From positions 310,001 to 374,000 of the forward strand of contig NC_035925.1 of NCBI RefSeq assembly GCF_000348985.1: 64,000 nucleotides of DNA, given 5' to 3'. This document shows, piece after piece, positions 1 to 9,249 of the stretch. The stretch is from Huiozyma naganishii CBS 8797 (Eukaryota > Ascomycota > Saccharomycetes > Saccharomycetales > Saccharomycetaceae). Every line of letters starts with the position of its first letter. The stretch's first letter is position 1. The position numbers and the translations under genes were made by a program. The notes beneath the pieces were generated by a model. The model was given only the letters and a program-made list of their open reading frames with translations. It did not search any database and had not been told where the DNA came from.

Positions 1-298
1 TGCTCTCTGAAAACTTGCAACACGATATCGAGTCTCTTTGAAAGAAGCTTTGAGGCAGTTTGCTGATCCTCGAATACTTCACGGTTGGAGGTTCATCTTC
101 CGTATCGGAATCAGATTGACTCTCCTCATCACTGGTCGATCGGGATTCTCCCCCTTCCAATGCATTTTGAGGGTGGTCCGTAGTATCGGGTCCACCATTT
201 TGAGGCTGATCCCCTTCAGAGTCATTCTTCAGCGTGGTAACAGGATCATTAATGGTCACAGTCTCATGCACACTCGCATCCTCTTCGGACTGAGGCAT
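1..298 (-). CDS. VPS41: Vps41, HOPS tethering complex subunit, N-terminal part only
   Basis: This is the first 99 codons of a gene that continues past the left edge. The ATG is at 298, and an in-frame TAA at 317-319 upstream confirms it. The N-terminus is acidic and Ser/Asp/Glu-rich, then reads into ISKLPQSFFQRDSISCCKF, which closely matches the start of the conserved part of yeast Vps41. In yeast, Vps41 is the HOPS subunit that contacts the Rab Ypt7 on vacuoles and also acts in the AP-3 pathway; its WD40 and clathrin-repeat domains lie outside the window. It diverges from TFB5, as YDR080W does from YDR079C-A in S. cerevisiae. The acidic leader is normal for the family. Confidence 0.9.
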   Translation of the reverse strand, partial: MPQSEEDASVHETVTINDPVTTLKNDSEGDQPQNGGPDTTDHPQNALEGGESRSTSDEESQSDSDTEDEPPTVKYSRISKLPQSFFQRDSISCCKFSES

Positions 299-472
299 CG
301 CTCTCCAAAATGCTGTTTATATCCGCCCTGCGGCTCTTCTTCTTACATCGCATCGTTTTAAAGGAAACTTTTAAACTTCAGATATATTTTATTCACGTAC
401 GTTATTCAGGCCCTCCATCGCTCATTTTGGGAGGTTGGGGGCTGTTAGACCACGTTCCCGAACCGTTTCGAC

Positions 473-694
473 ATGGTGAGGGCCAGGAGAGGTGTTTTAT
501 TACAATGTGATGCATCTATTAAAGCACTGATAGTGCAAATAGATAGCGATCGGAGTGACTTGATACTGGAAGAACTGGATGACACGCACCTGTTGGTGGA
601 CCCCGCTAAAGTAGAATACATCAAAAGTGAACTAAACAGACTACTTTCTAAGAATGACTACAACCCTATAGATGAGGAGGAGGAGGAGGCATGA
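473..694 (+). CDS. TFB5: Tfb5, small TFIIH subunit
   Basis: This 73-residue protein is one residue longer than the S. cerevisiae protein as I recall it. It matches the family throughout: VQCD/LQCD-SIKALI near the start, LEELDDTHLLV in the middle, SELNRLLSKN near the end, then an acidic tail. Tfb5 is the smallest core subunit of TFIIH; it pairs with Tfb2 and stimulates Ssl2 for nucleotide excision repair and promoter opening in the nucleus. The start at 473 is the only sensible Met. It diverges from VPS41 (174 bp between the starts) and converges on PET100, the same arrangement as in S. cerevisiae. Confidence 0.95.
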   Translation: MVRARRGVLLQCDASIKALIVQIDSDRSDLILEELDDTHLLVDPAKVEYIKSELNRLLSKNDYNPIDEEEEEA

Positions 695-859
695 GCTGAT
701 CGTTTCCTATCTCCAGTTTACCAAAGCGCTCGTTCGATATAAAAGTTTCTGGGAGGAAAATTGCGTAGGAGAGGATCTGTATGTTATACTTATATACACA
801 TGTTTAAAAACACACACATACCTAATGAGATATTACCGGCTACAAAGAAGATAAAGCTA

Positions 860-1192
860 TTACACGTTTTTCAGTTTCAGTTCCTGCCTGATCTTTTCCT
901 TTTCAGCTTCTATGTTCTCGATGCCAAACTCATCTCGTAATCTCTTCTCCATCTCGAGTCGTTTCTCCAGGCGCTCCCTTTTCATCCGTGCCAACTCCGC
1001 CTTAATCTCGTACCGTTCCTTTGGGATCTGGTTCAAAGTCGCAGGGTCAGGCCAAAACCCAGGAACGTTCAACTTGATATCCGTATTTGTACCGATGTAG
1101 TACATCACTGCAATGGGGGAGAGCAGACAAAAGGAGAACCTAAAGATCTCCAGTTGTGCCCTCGTATATTTGAATGGTAATCTGAAGCGCAT
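860..1192 (-). CDS. PET100: Pet100, cytochrome c oxidase assembly factor
   Basis: The 110-residue product has the length expected for Pet100. It starts with a basic stretch and YTRAQLEIFRF, has one membrane segment (roughly residues 14-34, ending MYYIG), then the family signature FWPDP with KIPKERYEIKAELARMK-like sequence, and a charged helical tail. In yeast it is an inner-membrane mitochondrial protein needed for late assembly of cytochrome c oxidase. It is divergent from SHU2, matching YDR079W/YDR078C. The basic N-terminus probably serves as the import signal (inference). Confidence 0.93.
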   Translation of the reverse strand: MRFRLPFKYTRAQLEIFRFSFCLLSPIAVMYYIGTNTDIKLNVPGFWPDPATLNQIPKERYEIKAELARMKRERLEKRLEMEKRLRDEFGIENIEAEKEKIRQELKLKNV

Positions 1193-1349
1193 ACTCCCCT
1201 AGTGATGGTGATTCGGGACTCTCCTCTGAAATGGCAGTAAAGGTAACTAATTCACAAGTTGTATTTATCCCTCTGTTTTTTTTTCCCTCTGAGAATACCT
1301 GAAGTACATAATAACTATTGGATCTTACGCATTGTGCAGCGTGCAACGC

Positions 1350-1997
1350 ATGGAGCATTCGGTGAGCATTATAGACTTGCTTAGCAGATTTATTGGCGAT
1401 GGCAAAGATGGAGAGGAGTTGGACGGTAACGTAGCCTCGTTTCTGTACTATCTGTTTCCTCGGGAACTGTTCGTGCGGGCACTATCACTTTTAGAATCGA
1501 ACGATATGTTCATATACTGTTATGATAGTGCAGAGGCGACTTCGGAGACTCTTTTGAGTAAATTCATCAACACGGATTTCCTAGACCTCGATATTATGTA
1601 TCGTTTGATTGTCAAATCTGGAGAAAACGATTCCGATGTGCCAATAAGTGTGGATTTAGCACAATGGTTCTGCTCTTGCGATGACTTCTCCAAACTGTTC
1701 ACCGACGTAGGCAACGAAAACCCCGAGGGGAGTATACAGGACGTTTTACTCAAGGAGATAGATGACTTTGACCAGTTCTCGGATGACAAGTTTGCTCAGT
1801 TTGACTCGCACAGTTTAAATACGCAACGTTATTTACAATTCGAGAAAGTGATGTGTCCGCATTTATTGGCGTTTGCCATTCTACTTCTCGCAGATGGCAA
1901 GAACCTACGACATTTCGCTGCTTTGAAGAGAAGCGTCGTGCTCATACCGGTGGGTAGCATCGACGAATGGTTAAAATTGCATATAAACATTGTATAA
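1350..1997 (+). CDS. SHU2: Shu2, Shu complex SWIM-domain protein
   Basis: The 215-residue product resembles yeast Shu2 (about 223). A SWIM-type zinc motif is visible: WFCSC in the middle and CPHLLAF about 60 residues later. The C-terminus DEWLKLHINIV matches the family end. The Shu complex (Shu1, Shu2, Csm2, Psy3) promotes Rad51 filament assembly together with Rad55-Rad57, so its proximity to RAD55 here is notable, although inherited from the ancestral order. I chose the ATG at 1350; an in-frame TTG at 1332 gives a longer frame but is not a usual yeast start. Confidence 0.9.
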   Translation: MEHSVSIIDLLSRFIGDGKDGEELDGNVASFLYYLFPRELFVRALSLLESNDMFIYCYDSAEATSETLLSKFINTDFLDLDIMYRLIVKSGENDSDVPISVDLAQWFCSCDDFSKLFTDVGNENPEGSIQDVLLKEIDDFDQFSDDKFAQFDSHSLNTQRYLQFEKVMCPHLLAFAILLLADGKNLRHFAALKRSVVLIPVGSIDEWLKLHINIV

Positions 1998-2244
1998 GTT
2001 AAATCGCACGAAAGGTTGCAACCATCCTTGCATTCAAACAGGAACTTCGAGGAAGAAAATAGTTTAAAATTAATAAAAAGGCCTTTATAGTAGCTAAGCC
2101 TGTTCACTACGCATATAAATTGTACCACATTACATACGCTTTTATAAAAATAAAAGAGGATTATCGACATACATGGGTTGAAAACCCTTCCCTGCAGTCA
2201 ATATACGAACACCGATTGAGTTACATTAATGATAACACAAAAAA

Positions 2245-3153
2245 TTATAACAGAAGAAGACCAGCACCTAGAAGACCAGCGAAGGATGGGACCAAAGCGT
2301 TACCAGCGTTGAAGTTTGTGGACACTTGAGGTTTGACAGAAGCTGGAGCAGCAGACTTGGAGGTAGCAATAGCGACGGTTGTTGGAGCCTTGGTCTCAGC
2401 CTTGGCAGTAGCAGTGGTAGCTGGAGCCTTGGGTTCGGCCTTGGCAGTAGCAGTGGTAACAGCTGGAGCCTTACCTGGAGTAGTGGTGGCGTGACCCTCA
2501 TCCTTAGGAACTTGCTTGGTGACAGTGCATGGACAGTCAGTGATCGTCACAGGACCAGGGGTGGAAACGGTGATAGTCTTACCGTTGGTGGTGATGGTTG
2601 TTGGCTCTGGACAGTAGGTGGTCAACTTGGTAACAACTTCAGTCGTTGTGGTCCATTCGGTCTTGACTGGCTTGGTGTGTGTCAATGTGCATGGGCAGTC
2701 CGTTATAGTCAAAGTAGTTGGGGCAGTGACTGTAATGGTCTTACCATTGGTGGTGATGGTGGTTGGTTCTGGACAGTATGTAGTGAATTCAGTAACCACG
2801 GTAGTTTCAGTAGTGTAACCTGTTGTGACGTTGTAAGGGTACGAGATGGTTGGAGCACTAACTACACTGGAGGAGACAGCTTCACTGCTGACAGACGAAA
2901 CGGAAGAAGGAACCACACTGGAAGATGGGACCACGCTGGAGGAAACAGCCTCGCTGCTGAGAGACGAAGCTGAAGATGGAACGACGCTAGAGGAGACGGC
3001 CTCACTAGAGCTAGATAAAACTCTGCTAGACTCAGCTGGAGCCAGTGAGGCAGAACTGGTCGTATTAACGTACCCTAATCCGTAAAGATTTTGTGCGTTG
3101 ACAGTACTAGAAGCGACTGCGGCAGAGATCAAAAGCGAGCTGGACAATTTCAT
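2245..3153 (-). CDS. SED1: Sed1-like GPI-anchored cell wall glycoprotein
   Basis: The 302-residue product has a signal peptide (residues 1-20, cleavage after VNA), a Ser/Val-rich stalk with three [14 protein letters not shown] repeats (about 49-98), and two Sed1 cysteine units at about 117-156 and 172-210. Each unit contains [16 protein letters not shown] and ends TDCPCT. A Thr/Ala/Lys region with two near-identical repeats and a C-terminal hydrophobic GPI-attachment tail follow. Sed1 is an abundant O-mannosylated wall structural protein of stress and stationary phase, also reported in mitochondria. Position between SHU2 and RAD55 fits YDR077W. Its length differs from S. cerevisiae, as usual for repeat-rich wall proteins. 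Confidence 0.92.
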   Translation of the reverse strand: MKLSSSLLISAAVASSTVNAQNLYGLGYVNTTSSASLAPAESSRVLSSSSEAVSSSVVPSSASSLSSEAVSSSVVPSSSVVPSSVSSVSSEAVSSSVVSAPTISYPYNVTTGYTTETTVVTEFTTYCPEPTTITTNGKTITVTAPTTLTITDCPCTLTHTKPVKTEWTTTTEVVTKLTTYCPEPTTITTNGKTITVSTPGPVTITDCPCTVTKQVPKDEGHATTTPGKAPAVTTATAKAEPKAPATTATAKAETKAPTTVAIATSKSAAPASVKPQVSTNFNAGNALVPSFAGLLGAGLLLL

Positions 3154-3937
3154 TTTGAGATTTTTTAGGCGTAGACTAAAGGTTGGTTGTATTGTTGTGA
3201 GGGACTAATATTGCAAAAGGAGAAAAAGAGAGAGAGAAGGAAAGAAGGAATGCGAGTTGGACATTTGTTGAAAACACGGTCACCTTATATACGCAATTCT
3301 CTCTGACCTTTTTTCCTCCAAACCCGTTTCGAAGGGTATCTATCCAACCCATAAACCAAGTGACGCTAATGAGGAAGCAACACAAATACGGGGGGATGTT
3401 GCTCGCGGGTGGTACGCGGGTGCATTCTGTTCTTGCAACAGGTCAAGTTCAACAGGCCACGCCCTGGAAATTATTCGAGTACGAATTTCCTAATCCGGCA
3501 GTTCAATAATAATAAAGGCAGCCCTTCACGAAATAGAAGACAAAAAAAGATCCAACTAAGAATAGTAATTGATATTTTTGACTGCAACCAATTATTAATA
3601 GAAAATTGCGTAGCAGCCACTTCTAAATTAAACCAGTAGAAAAAGCATAGAGGTCTTGAGAAGACGTAATGTAAGCAACACCAAATGTCGTGTCCCTCCT
3701 CTGTGCAGCAGCGCAACGGTATTAATAGCAATGGGAACGCCAAAAAGAAAGAAAAAGAAAAAAGGACACGAAAACTGGGAGTTTTAGGCCAGCTGTGATG
3801 AGATCCCAATCGGGGAAACACTTCCGAATGCGGTAATTCCACGCCAGCCCTGGAGACACCCAGCGTAATTTCCCAATGCGGTATGCAGATGGTGCTGCCA
3901 TTTTTTGGCGGTTGTCTTTATTCCCCTTTCGGTAAAA
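3154..3937 (-). promoter_or_regulatory. SED1 upstream region with TATA box
   Basis: This 784-bp stretch separates the 5' end of SED1 from the 3' end of RAD55. A TATATAAG element reads on the minus strand at 3284-3291, about 130 bp before the SED1 start, suitable for a highly expressed gene. Purine-rich tracts on the plus strand (for example 3217-3250) correspond to pyrimidine-rich leader DNA on the coding strand. Two open frames (3409-3639 plus, 3471-3842 minus) look like chance: low complexity and no recognisable motif. Confidence 0.6.
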
Positions 3938-5206
3938 CTAGACGTCGCTATCGTAAGCCACGTCATCGGCAGCGTTCGCTGAGGGAAACAGGTGGTGGTC
4001 GTCTGTCGGGGATGCTGACGTGGGGGAGGTGGAGGAGTTGGTTGTGAAGGAGGATAGTTGCAAACTGCTGGACACAGAATTCTGGAAAGAGGTTAGAACT
4101 GTTGGATGCGTCAGGGGAGAATGTAAGGGTGCCGCCTGTTGCAAGTTTGCGGCCTGAAGATCAGGTGGGGTCGACTCCCGTTGTTCTTGTTCTTGTTCTT
4201 GTTGCCCGTAAGCGAGGGGAAACTGGAAGGGGACAACCACATGGTCCTCGGAGTTGTATTGGGGAACAGGGGTAGAATTGCCCCATATCCTCGGTCTCTT
4301 CCCGTTTGAGTTTGTCTCGCCGTCTCGTGGAGACTTGCCCCTCTCTGCATTGTTACCATGCAGGTCGTATACTATAGCTACTCGGGTTCTATAGAGCTTG
4401 TTGCTCCCCTTTTTCATGTAGGATTTCTTGTTGAGGAAGTCCCAAAACAGGCCGATACGATACTTCAGGAATATTTCCCATTTGGAATCTTTGTTCCCCA
4501 TCCCAGCGTTGGCCACCAGGGCACTCTTCAAAGTGTGCACATTCCTCCGACGTTGCGCGATTGCCGCAGAGTCAGAGACAAAAAAATTGCTTCCATCAGC
4601 AACAATTCCTAGCGTGCTGTTATCTAACGCCGAGAGCAAGTGCTGTTGGTATGTGGTATTCATAGAGTCGTCGAGAAGAAGTATAGTACTGTTGTTGATG
4701 TGCGCGTATTTGGTCATCTTGCTTAACAGTAACACCAAGTTCTTGCATTTCACAGTGTGTAAGTAGAAGGGATCGTACTTTTCCCTTCTTTTGCTAATCA
4801 CATTCAGATTGTTGTTCAATAACTGCGAAAATCCATCCACAATAATGAGGGAATATGGCGGGTACTCGTTATCCGGTAGCATCAAGTTCTGTAAGAATAT
4901 TAACAGTTCAGAAATTTTATGAATGAATACGTGCGATACATTACGTTCACTACCGCTATCAATACAACTCATCGGACTGGCTTTGTTGCAGTCTATCCAG
5001 AGAACTTTCTCACCACCAGCATGAAAATTGACGTTGATCAATTGAATGCCAAACAATGTTTTCCCAATACCAGGCGGGCCAAATATTTCATAAATTGACC
5101 TTCTTGCAAACCCGCCGTTCAAATGTTCATCTAATGAGGGGATACCACTCTTGAGCGGCAAATTCTTGTCATCAGTGATTAGTTGTGATAGTAATACGCC
5201 AACCAT
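3938..5206 (-). CDS. RAD55: Rad55, Rad51 paralogue, recombination mediator
   Basis: The product is 422 residues from the ATG at 5206; the conserved start (GVLLSQLI...SGIPSLDEHL) aligns with yeast Rad55 there, so the upstream in-frame extension is not coding. The Walker A motif GPPGIGKT is at residues 43-50, and a Walker B-like LIIVDG follows near 125. The downstream stretch KSALVANAGMGNKDSKWEIFL is family-typical. The C-terminal third is Ser/Thr/Gln-rich and ends acidic (YDSDV, like YDSEG in yeast). Rad55 forms a heterodimer with Rad57 and stabilises Rad51 filaments during homologous recombination. PPH3, which lies between RAD55 and TPS2 in S. cerevisiae, is absent. Confidence 0.93.
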   Translation of the reverse strand: MVGVLLSQLITDDKNLPLKSGIPSLDEHLNGGFARRSIYEIFGPPGIGKTLFGIQLINVNFHAGGEKVLWIDCNKASPMSCIDSGSERNVSHVFIHKISELLIFLQNLMLPDNEYPPYSLIIVDGFSQLLNNNLNVISKRREKYDPFYLHTVKCKNLVLLLSKMTKYAHINNSTILLLDDSMNTTYQQHLLSALDNSTLGIVADGSNFFVSDSAAIAQRRRNVHTLKSALVANAGMGNKDSKWEIFLKYRIGLFWDFLNKKSYMKKGSNKLYRTRVAIVYDLHGNNAERGKSPRDGETNSNGKRPRIWGNSTPVPQYNSEDHVVVPFQFPLAYGQQEQEQEQRESTPPDLQAANLQQAAPLHSPLTHPTVLTSFQNSVSSSLQLSSFTTNSSTSPTSASPTDDHHLFPSANAADDVAYDSDV

Positions 5207-5581
5207 CCTGGAGGGCGGGAGGAGGCTATTTTGAGGTTCCTGCGTCAAGGACCTCAAGTATTACGTTTCTAGATCTCCTCACCTTTAATTTTTTTCTGTT
5301 TTATTTTGTTTGATATTTTTCCCTTTTCTCGACCTTCATTCCTCGAAGCATTTTTACCAATATAAAGGATTGCCGTGATCATAAAAGTGCTGTTGTTGTT
5401 GTGTCAAGACACAAGCGTAAACACACATACATATATATCATTCTCTCATATATCCCAGAGTATATAATATTTGGAAACAAATAAAACCGCATATACTGTA
5501 ATCGATACGAACAAAATTGAAAAGAAAAAGGAACATTAACTCGTGGATCAGGTTACACCAGTGGTTATACCTTTCTTCCAA
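5207..5581 (-). promoter_or_regulatory. RAD55 upstream region; site of missing PPH3
   Basis: This 375-bp stretch is AT-rich and contains no coding sequence longer than a few codons. It must serve as RAD55 promoter and TPS2 3' end. S. cerevisiae has the phosphatase gene PPH3 here; no remnant of a phosphoprotein phosphatase motif (GDIHG, GDYVDRG, GNHE) can be read in any frame. Confidence 0.5.
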
Positions 5582-8362
5582 TCATTTGTTGACCTTTTTG
5601 ATGCTCGTTGAGGAGGCGCTTTTCTTCAGTATGTACTTTTCTCCAGCCAGCTGCGATTTCAAACTACTCTCACTGTTCTTAACGTGGCCTCTACTATCCA
5701 ATTCAACAGTACCTGCACTTTGGAACAGGGAAACGTTACCAATCAATAAACCCAAGGTGTCAAGGACTTGACCAGGGTCGGTCAAATGTGCTTTCGCAAT
5801 CGTTTGCTTGGAAGCGGAACCCACGGTCACAGGGTAAATACCGAAATTTTTGTGGCTGTTCTTGTTTTCAGGGTATTTTTCTTCCCATTTGTCCTCGATC
5901 GTGTTCAATTCTCTGAACATGTCCTCGTCAGTGAAGTCATCACCCAGACACAGAATGAAATCAGGCATTTTGTTGATGTCAACTTTTTCATTAACGGGTT
6001 TCAATAGATCCTGTTCTGTGCCATGTTCATGCCACACGAGTCTCTTGACAATCTCACCCTTGTTAACGAATCTTGGTCTCACCTCAATGTTGGCCTTACC
6101 ATCCATGATTTCCAGGTCGTACTCGTCGCAGACACTCTTCAACATTTTTTTCAACTCCGCTGCGTGGAACTCACCCAATTCCGGGACAGCACGCCTGTAA
6201 TGCCAAGTGAGGGCCACTTTCTTCCTCTCGATGAAGGAACCCTGTGTCTTATTCGTGATCTCCTCCATTGCCTTCCCGACACGTTCCTGCCATGACATGT
6301 CTACCTTTTCAGTCAGGTTGACCCATTCAGGACAGTCAATGTCCTTGATAAAACAACCGTGCTCTGCGGATAGCCCGAGCCTCTTGTTCTTGGACCCAAT
6401 CCACTTCCCCAAAAACTGTTGGTCTCTACCTGAGATGATCCAAATCTGGTTCCGGGGATCAGCAGCGAGCTTCTCCAGGATGGTGTACAATTTGGCAGTG
6501 GGGATAGCTGCTGCCGGGTCTTGTACAATAGGAGTCAATGTACCATCGTAATCAAACAGAAACAAACGGCGCTTTGCCTGGTTGTACGTGTCCAACAGTA
6601 CTGGTCTGTTCAAAGCCGGTGTGATCTTCCCACCGCTGGATTGATCCGTATTTTGACTGGACAATGTCTTCAAGTATTTGTCCGTCCAGGATTGGACGGT
6701 GGGCACCTCAGGGGACAACTTGGCCTGCAATTCGCTGGCGGCGGACTTGGTCAAGTTCAAAGCCATGTTGATGGATTTTGCAACTGCGACGGAGTCCCAT
6801 GGGTTCACAATGATGGCATCCTTCAGCAGTGTGGAGCTACCTGAGAACTCAGACAAGATCAGTGGGTTGCCATAACATTGGTAGTCTGACTTGTGCGACT
6901 TGATGGTAACGTATTCGAGCGCGGTTGTGTTGGTACCGTCTCTAACGGTAGTGATGAGGCACAGGTCTGCAACTCTCAACAACGATAAATAGACATCTTT
7001 AGGGATTCGCATGTAGTAATGTTGCACTGGGGCGAAGTTCAGGTTACCGAACTGCGAGTTGATGGAGTTGACGAGGTCGTTGACTTGCTGTTCCAGTCTG
7101 ATGGTCTGTGGGGAGTCTCTGTTTGCAGTTGGGGAGGACACCTGGATCAGGACGACCTGTTCTCTCCACTCGGGGAACATTGTCAAGAAAGTTTCAAAGG
7201 CGCGTAGTTTTTGAACAACACCGCGAACCGAATCCAAACGATCTCTCCCTATGATGATTTTTTTGTTCTGGTACGCCTGCTTGATAGCTTGGACCTTTGA
7301 GTCTATGTCGCTTGTGAAGGCGTCCTTGATCAGCTGGTTTTTGTTAACCCCAATGGGCAAGGAGTCCACGATCAGGTCACCACCGTATGCGCTAATCTGG
7401 TACTGATCGGCCCCCTTGTCGCTCTTCTTCTTCTTCGAGGTGCAGTCCAACAATCTCTTGCAAGAGGATACGAAATGGCGGGAGAATTGTTCGTTTTGGA
7501 ACGTTATCAAGTTAGCTCCCACTAGCCCGTCCAGGATCTGTTTCCTCCGTGGTAGACACCTGAAATACTCGTAACTTGGCCAAGGTGCGTGGTGGAAGTA
7601 TCCGATCTTGACGTTATCGTTTGCGAACTTCATTCTGAGCAACTGTGGCAATAGGAGCAAGTAGTAGTCGTGGATCCAGATGACATCACCTGGTTGATAG
7701 ATCTCGCCGATCTTCATCGCGTACGCTTCGTTGAACTTAACGTAGTCGTACCACCAGCTGTTCTTCTCCTCATCCCCCGTGGGGACACTCTCCTTTGGTG
7801 CTGGGACGCCCCCTGGGGCTGCAGGGTTGGATCCCTTCTTCGCACTTGGAGCGGGCGCACTGCTCCCGGAATTGTTATCCGCCTCGATGAGCAAAGGGTT
7901 GAGAATGTAGTGGAAAGTAGGCCAGATGGTTTTCTCCGCGTACTGTCTCCATCTACTCTGGTTCTTCCTTAGCAACCAAACCGGGTTGAAGTTCTTCTTG
8001 TTCTGCGCGTTCATGACTTCTGTCAGCTTGTCCATTTGTTCTGGGGTCAAGTACAATGCCTCATCCGCATTGGAATCCGGCACAACGGGTGTCTCGCTGT
8101 CGTCGTCGTTATTCGTCATGGTAACATCAGCTCCAAACTGTTCAGCGAGATCCGTCTCCCTAGTAATCTCACCTGTCCACCCCACGACCAGCTGTTCGTA
8201 CTCATCGGATTCCTGCAAGTAATCCAATGAGGAGAAGAGCGCCGAGTTGCCCGCCTGAGGGAGCAATCTCCAGGTATCTTTGGACTCATTCAACTGAATC
8301 CTGTAAGGCAATTGGGAGACACAGTTAATCACTCGCTGCTTCTTAGCGTTAGGTGCAGTCAT
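5582..8362 (-). CDS. TPS2: Trehalose-6-phosphate phosphatase Tps2
   Basis: The product is 926 residues from the ATG at 8362, where MTAPNAKKQRVINCVSQLPY matches the family start; the frame extends to 8455 only through a non-ATG codon. The N-terminal two thirds is a Tps1-like glycosyltransferase fold (WIHDYYLLLLPQLLR, YFHHAPWPS, GRDRLDSVRG). The C-terminal part is the HAD phosphatase, with FDYDGTLTP at about residue 600 and CLGDDFTDEDMF further on. It removes phosphate from trehalose-6-P within the Tps1/Tps2/Tps3/Tsl1 complex in the cytosol during heat and nutrient stress. It is slightly longer than the S. cerevisiae protein because of an insertion rich in Ala, Pro, Gly and Ser in the N-terminal half. 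Confidence 0.97.
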   Translation of the reverse strand: MTAPNAKKQRVINCVSQLPYRIQLNESKDTWRLLPQAGNSALFSSLDYLQESDEYEQLVVGWTGEITRETDLAEQFGADVTMTNNDDDSETPVVPDSNADEALYLTPEQMDKLTEVMNAQNKKNFNPVWLLRKNQSRWRQYAEKTIWPTFHYILNPLLIEADNNSGSSAPAPSAKKGSNPAAPGGVPAPKESVPTGDEEKNSWWYDYVKFNEAYAMKIGEIYQPGDVIWIHDYYLLLLPQLLRMKFANDNVKIGYFHHAPWPSYEYFRCLPRRKQILDGLVGANLITFQNEQFSRHFVSSCKRLLDCTSKKKKSDKGADQYQISAYGGDLIVDSLPIGVNKNQLIKDAFTSDIDSKVQAIKQAYQNKKIIIGRDRLDSVRGVVQKLRAFETFLTMFPEWREQVVLIQVSSPTANRDSPQTIRLEQQVNDLVNSINSQFGNLNFAPVQHYYMRIPKDVYLSLLRVADLCLITTVRDGTNTTALEYVTIKSHKSDYQCYGNPLILSEFSGSSTLLKDAIIVNPWDSVAVAKSINMALNLTKSAASELQAKLSPEVPTVQSWTDKYLKTLSSQNTDQSSGGKITPALNRPVLLDTYNQAKRRLFLFDYDGTLTPIVQDPAAAIPTAKLYTILEKLAADPRNQIWIISGRDQQFLGKWIGSKNKRLGLSAEHGCFIKDIDCPEWVNLTEKVDMSWQERVGKAMEEITNKTQGSFIERKKVALTWHYRRAVPELGEFHAAELKKMLKSVCDEYDLEIMDGKANIEVRPRFVNKGEIVKRLVWHEHGTEQDLLKPVNEKVDINKMPDFILCLGDDFTDEDMFRELNTIEDKWEEKYPENKNSHKNFGIYPVTVGSASKQTIAKAHLTDPGQVLDTLGLLIGNVSLFQSAGTVELDSRGHVKNSESSLKSQLAGEKYILKKSASSTSIKKVNK

Positions 8363-8838
8363 GGTGTGATGTGTGTATGTATTTCTTCCGTAGTAAGAAA
8401 ACCGTAAAGTAGTAGAGTATTGAATGGTTTCAAATAACTCCCTGTCTCCCTTCACTCTTTTTATTTTTCCTTGTCTTCTTCCCCTTCTTTTTTTCCACTC
8501 TCTTCAAGAAAAGCAGACAAAAAAGGAGAGACGATTAAGAACTATATATATATATATATATATGTTATGTATACAAGCTTCTGTAGATGAATTGATGCTT
8601 GAATAGAGGCAACGAACGGAGGGGGGTTGGAACTGCCATCTTGCAATTGAATCGTCCCCCCCCCCCACCTCCCCACCTCCCCACTCTACACAATAGAATG
8701 AGGGGTCTTCTTTTCTTGAAGCAACCAGCGGGGCACTTAGCGGGACCCCCCTCCCCCAGAAAAACAAAGAAGATCCAGCAAAGCATGTGAGGAGAAGGGA
8801 CCCCCCCCGCTATAGATATCTCTCTGGGTGTTATATAA
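8363..8838 (-). promoter_or_regulatory. TPS2 promoter with three STRE motifs and a TA tract
   Basis: Core stress-response elements (AGGGG or its complement CCCCT, the Msn2/Msn4 site) occur at 8620-8624, 8701-8705 and 8748-8752. A TA dinucleotide tract at 8543-8563 lies about 180 bp before the TPS2 start and can serve as TATA. Several C- or G-homopolymer runs occur between 8657 and 8810. STRE control of trehalose genes is established in S. cerevisiae; its operation here is inference. The same stretch carries the SNF11 3' end. Confidence 0.6.
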
Positions 8839-9249
8839 TCACCAAAACTCAAAGACTCTAGACATGAGCAGGTACAATTTGGATAGAATATCATGCGGTG
8901 GTTGCTGCGGTGTACCCACACCACCTGGGGTCCCCGCGTTACTACTACTATTTAGTGGATCTGCGTCTAAAGCGGTCATGATCATTGGTTTTGCCCTAAT
9001 GAGACCTTGATTTATCTGCGACACGCACTGTAGGTTTGCATGTACACGTTTTAGACACTGCGACACGACGATCTTGTTGCTGTGGTCGAGTGTTGCCGCT
9101 GTGTTCGTTACGTGTATCACTTTAGCCAAGAGAACGCTGTTGATGTGCAACAGCAACTGGATCTTGTACTGCCGTTGCTCCTCCAGGGACACGATTGTAT
9201 CTGGATCCACGGCAAGTGCCGATGGCGCGGCAGATACACTCGAGCTCAT
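8839..9249 (-). CDS. SNF11: Snf11, SWI/SNF remodelling complex subunit
   Basis: This 136-residue protein is shorter than the S. cerevisiae protein (169) because the low-complexity Asn/Thr/Ala leader is reduced. The diagnostic core EEQRQYKIQLLLHINSVLLAKVI is present, then CLKRVHANLQCVSQINQG, a short Gly/Pro linker, and the C-terminus DILSKLYLLMSRVFEFW. Snf11 is a small accessory subunit of SWI/SNF that contacts Snf2 near its N-terminus. The order TPS2-SNF11-IPT1 equals YDR074W-YDR073W-YDR072C. The region just upstream of its ATG contains a G-homopolymer (about 9262-9271). Confidence 0.9.
   Translation of the reverse strand: MSSSVSAAPSALAVDPDTIVSLEEQRQYKIQLLLHINSVLLAKVIHVTNTAATLDHSNKIVVSQCLKRVHANLQCVSQINQGLIRAKPMIMTALDADPLNSSSNAGTPGGVGTPQQPPHDILSKLYLLMSRVFEFW

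Noticed and set aside
3471..3842. Minus-strand open frame of 123 codons between SED1 and RAD55
   Set aside because: Aromatic/Leu-rich translation of pyrimidine tracts in the SED1 promoter; no homologue recognised.
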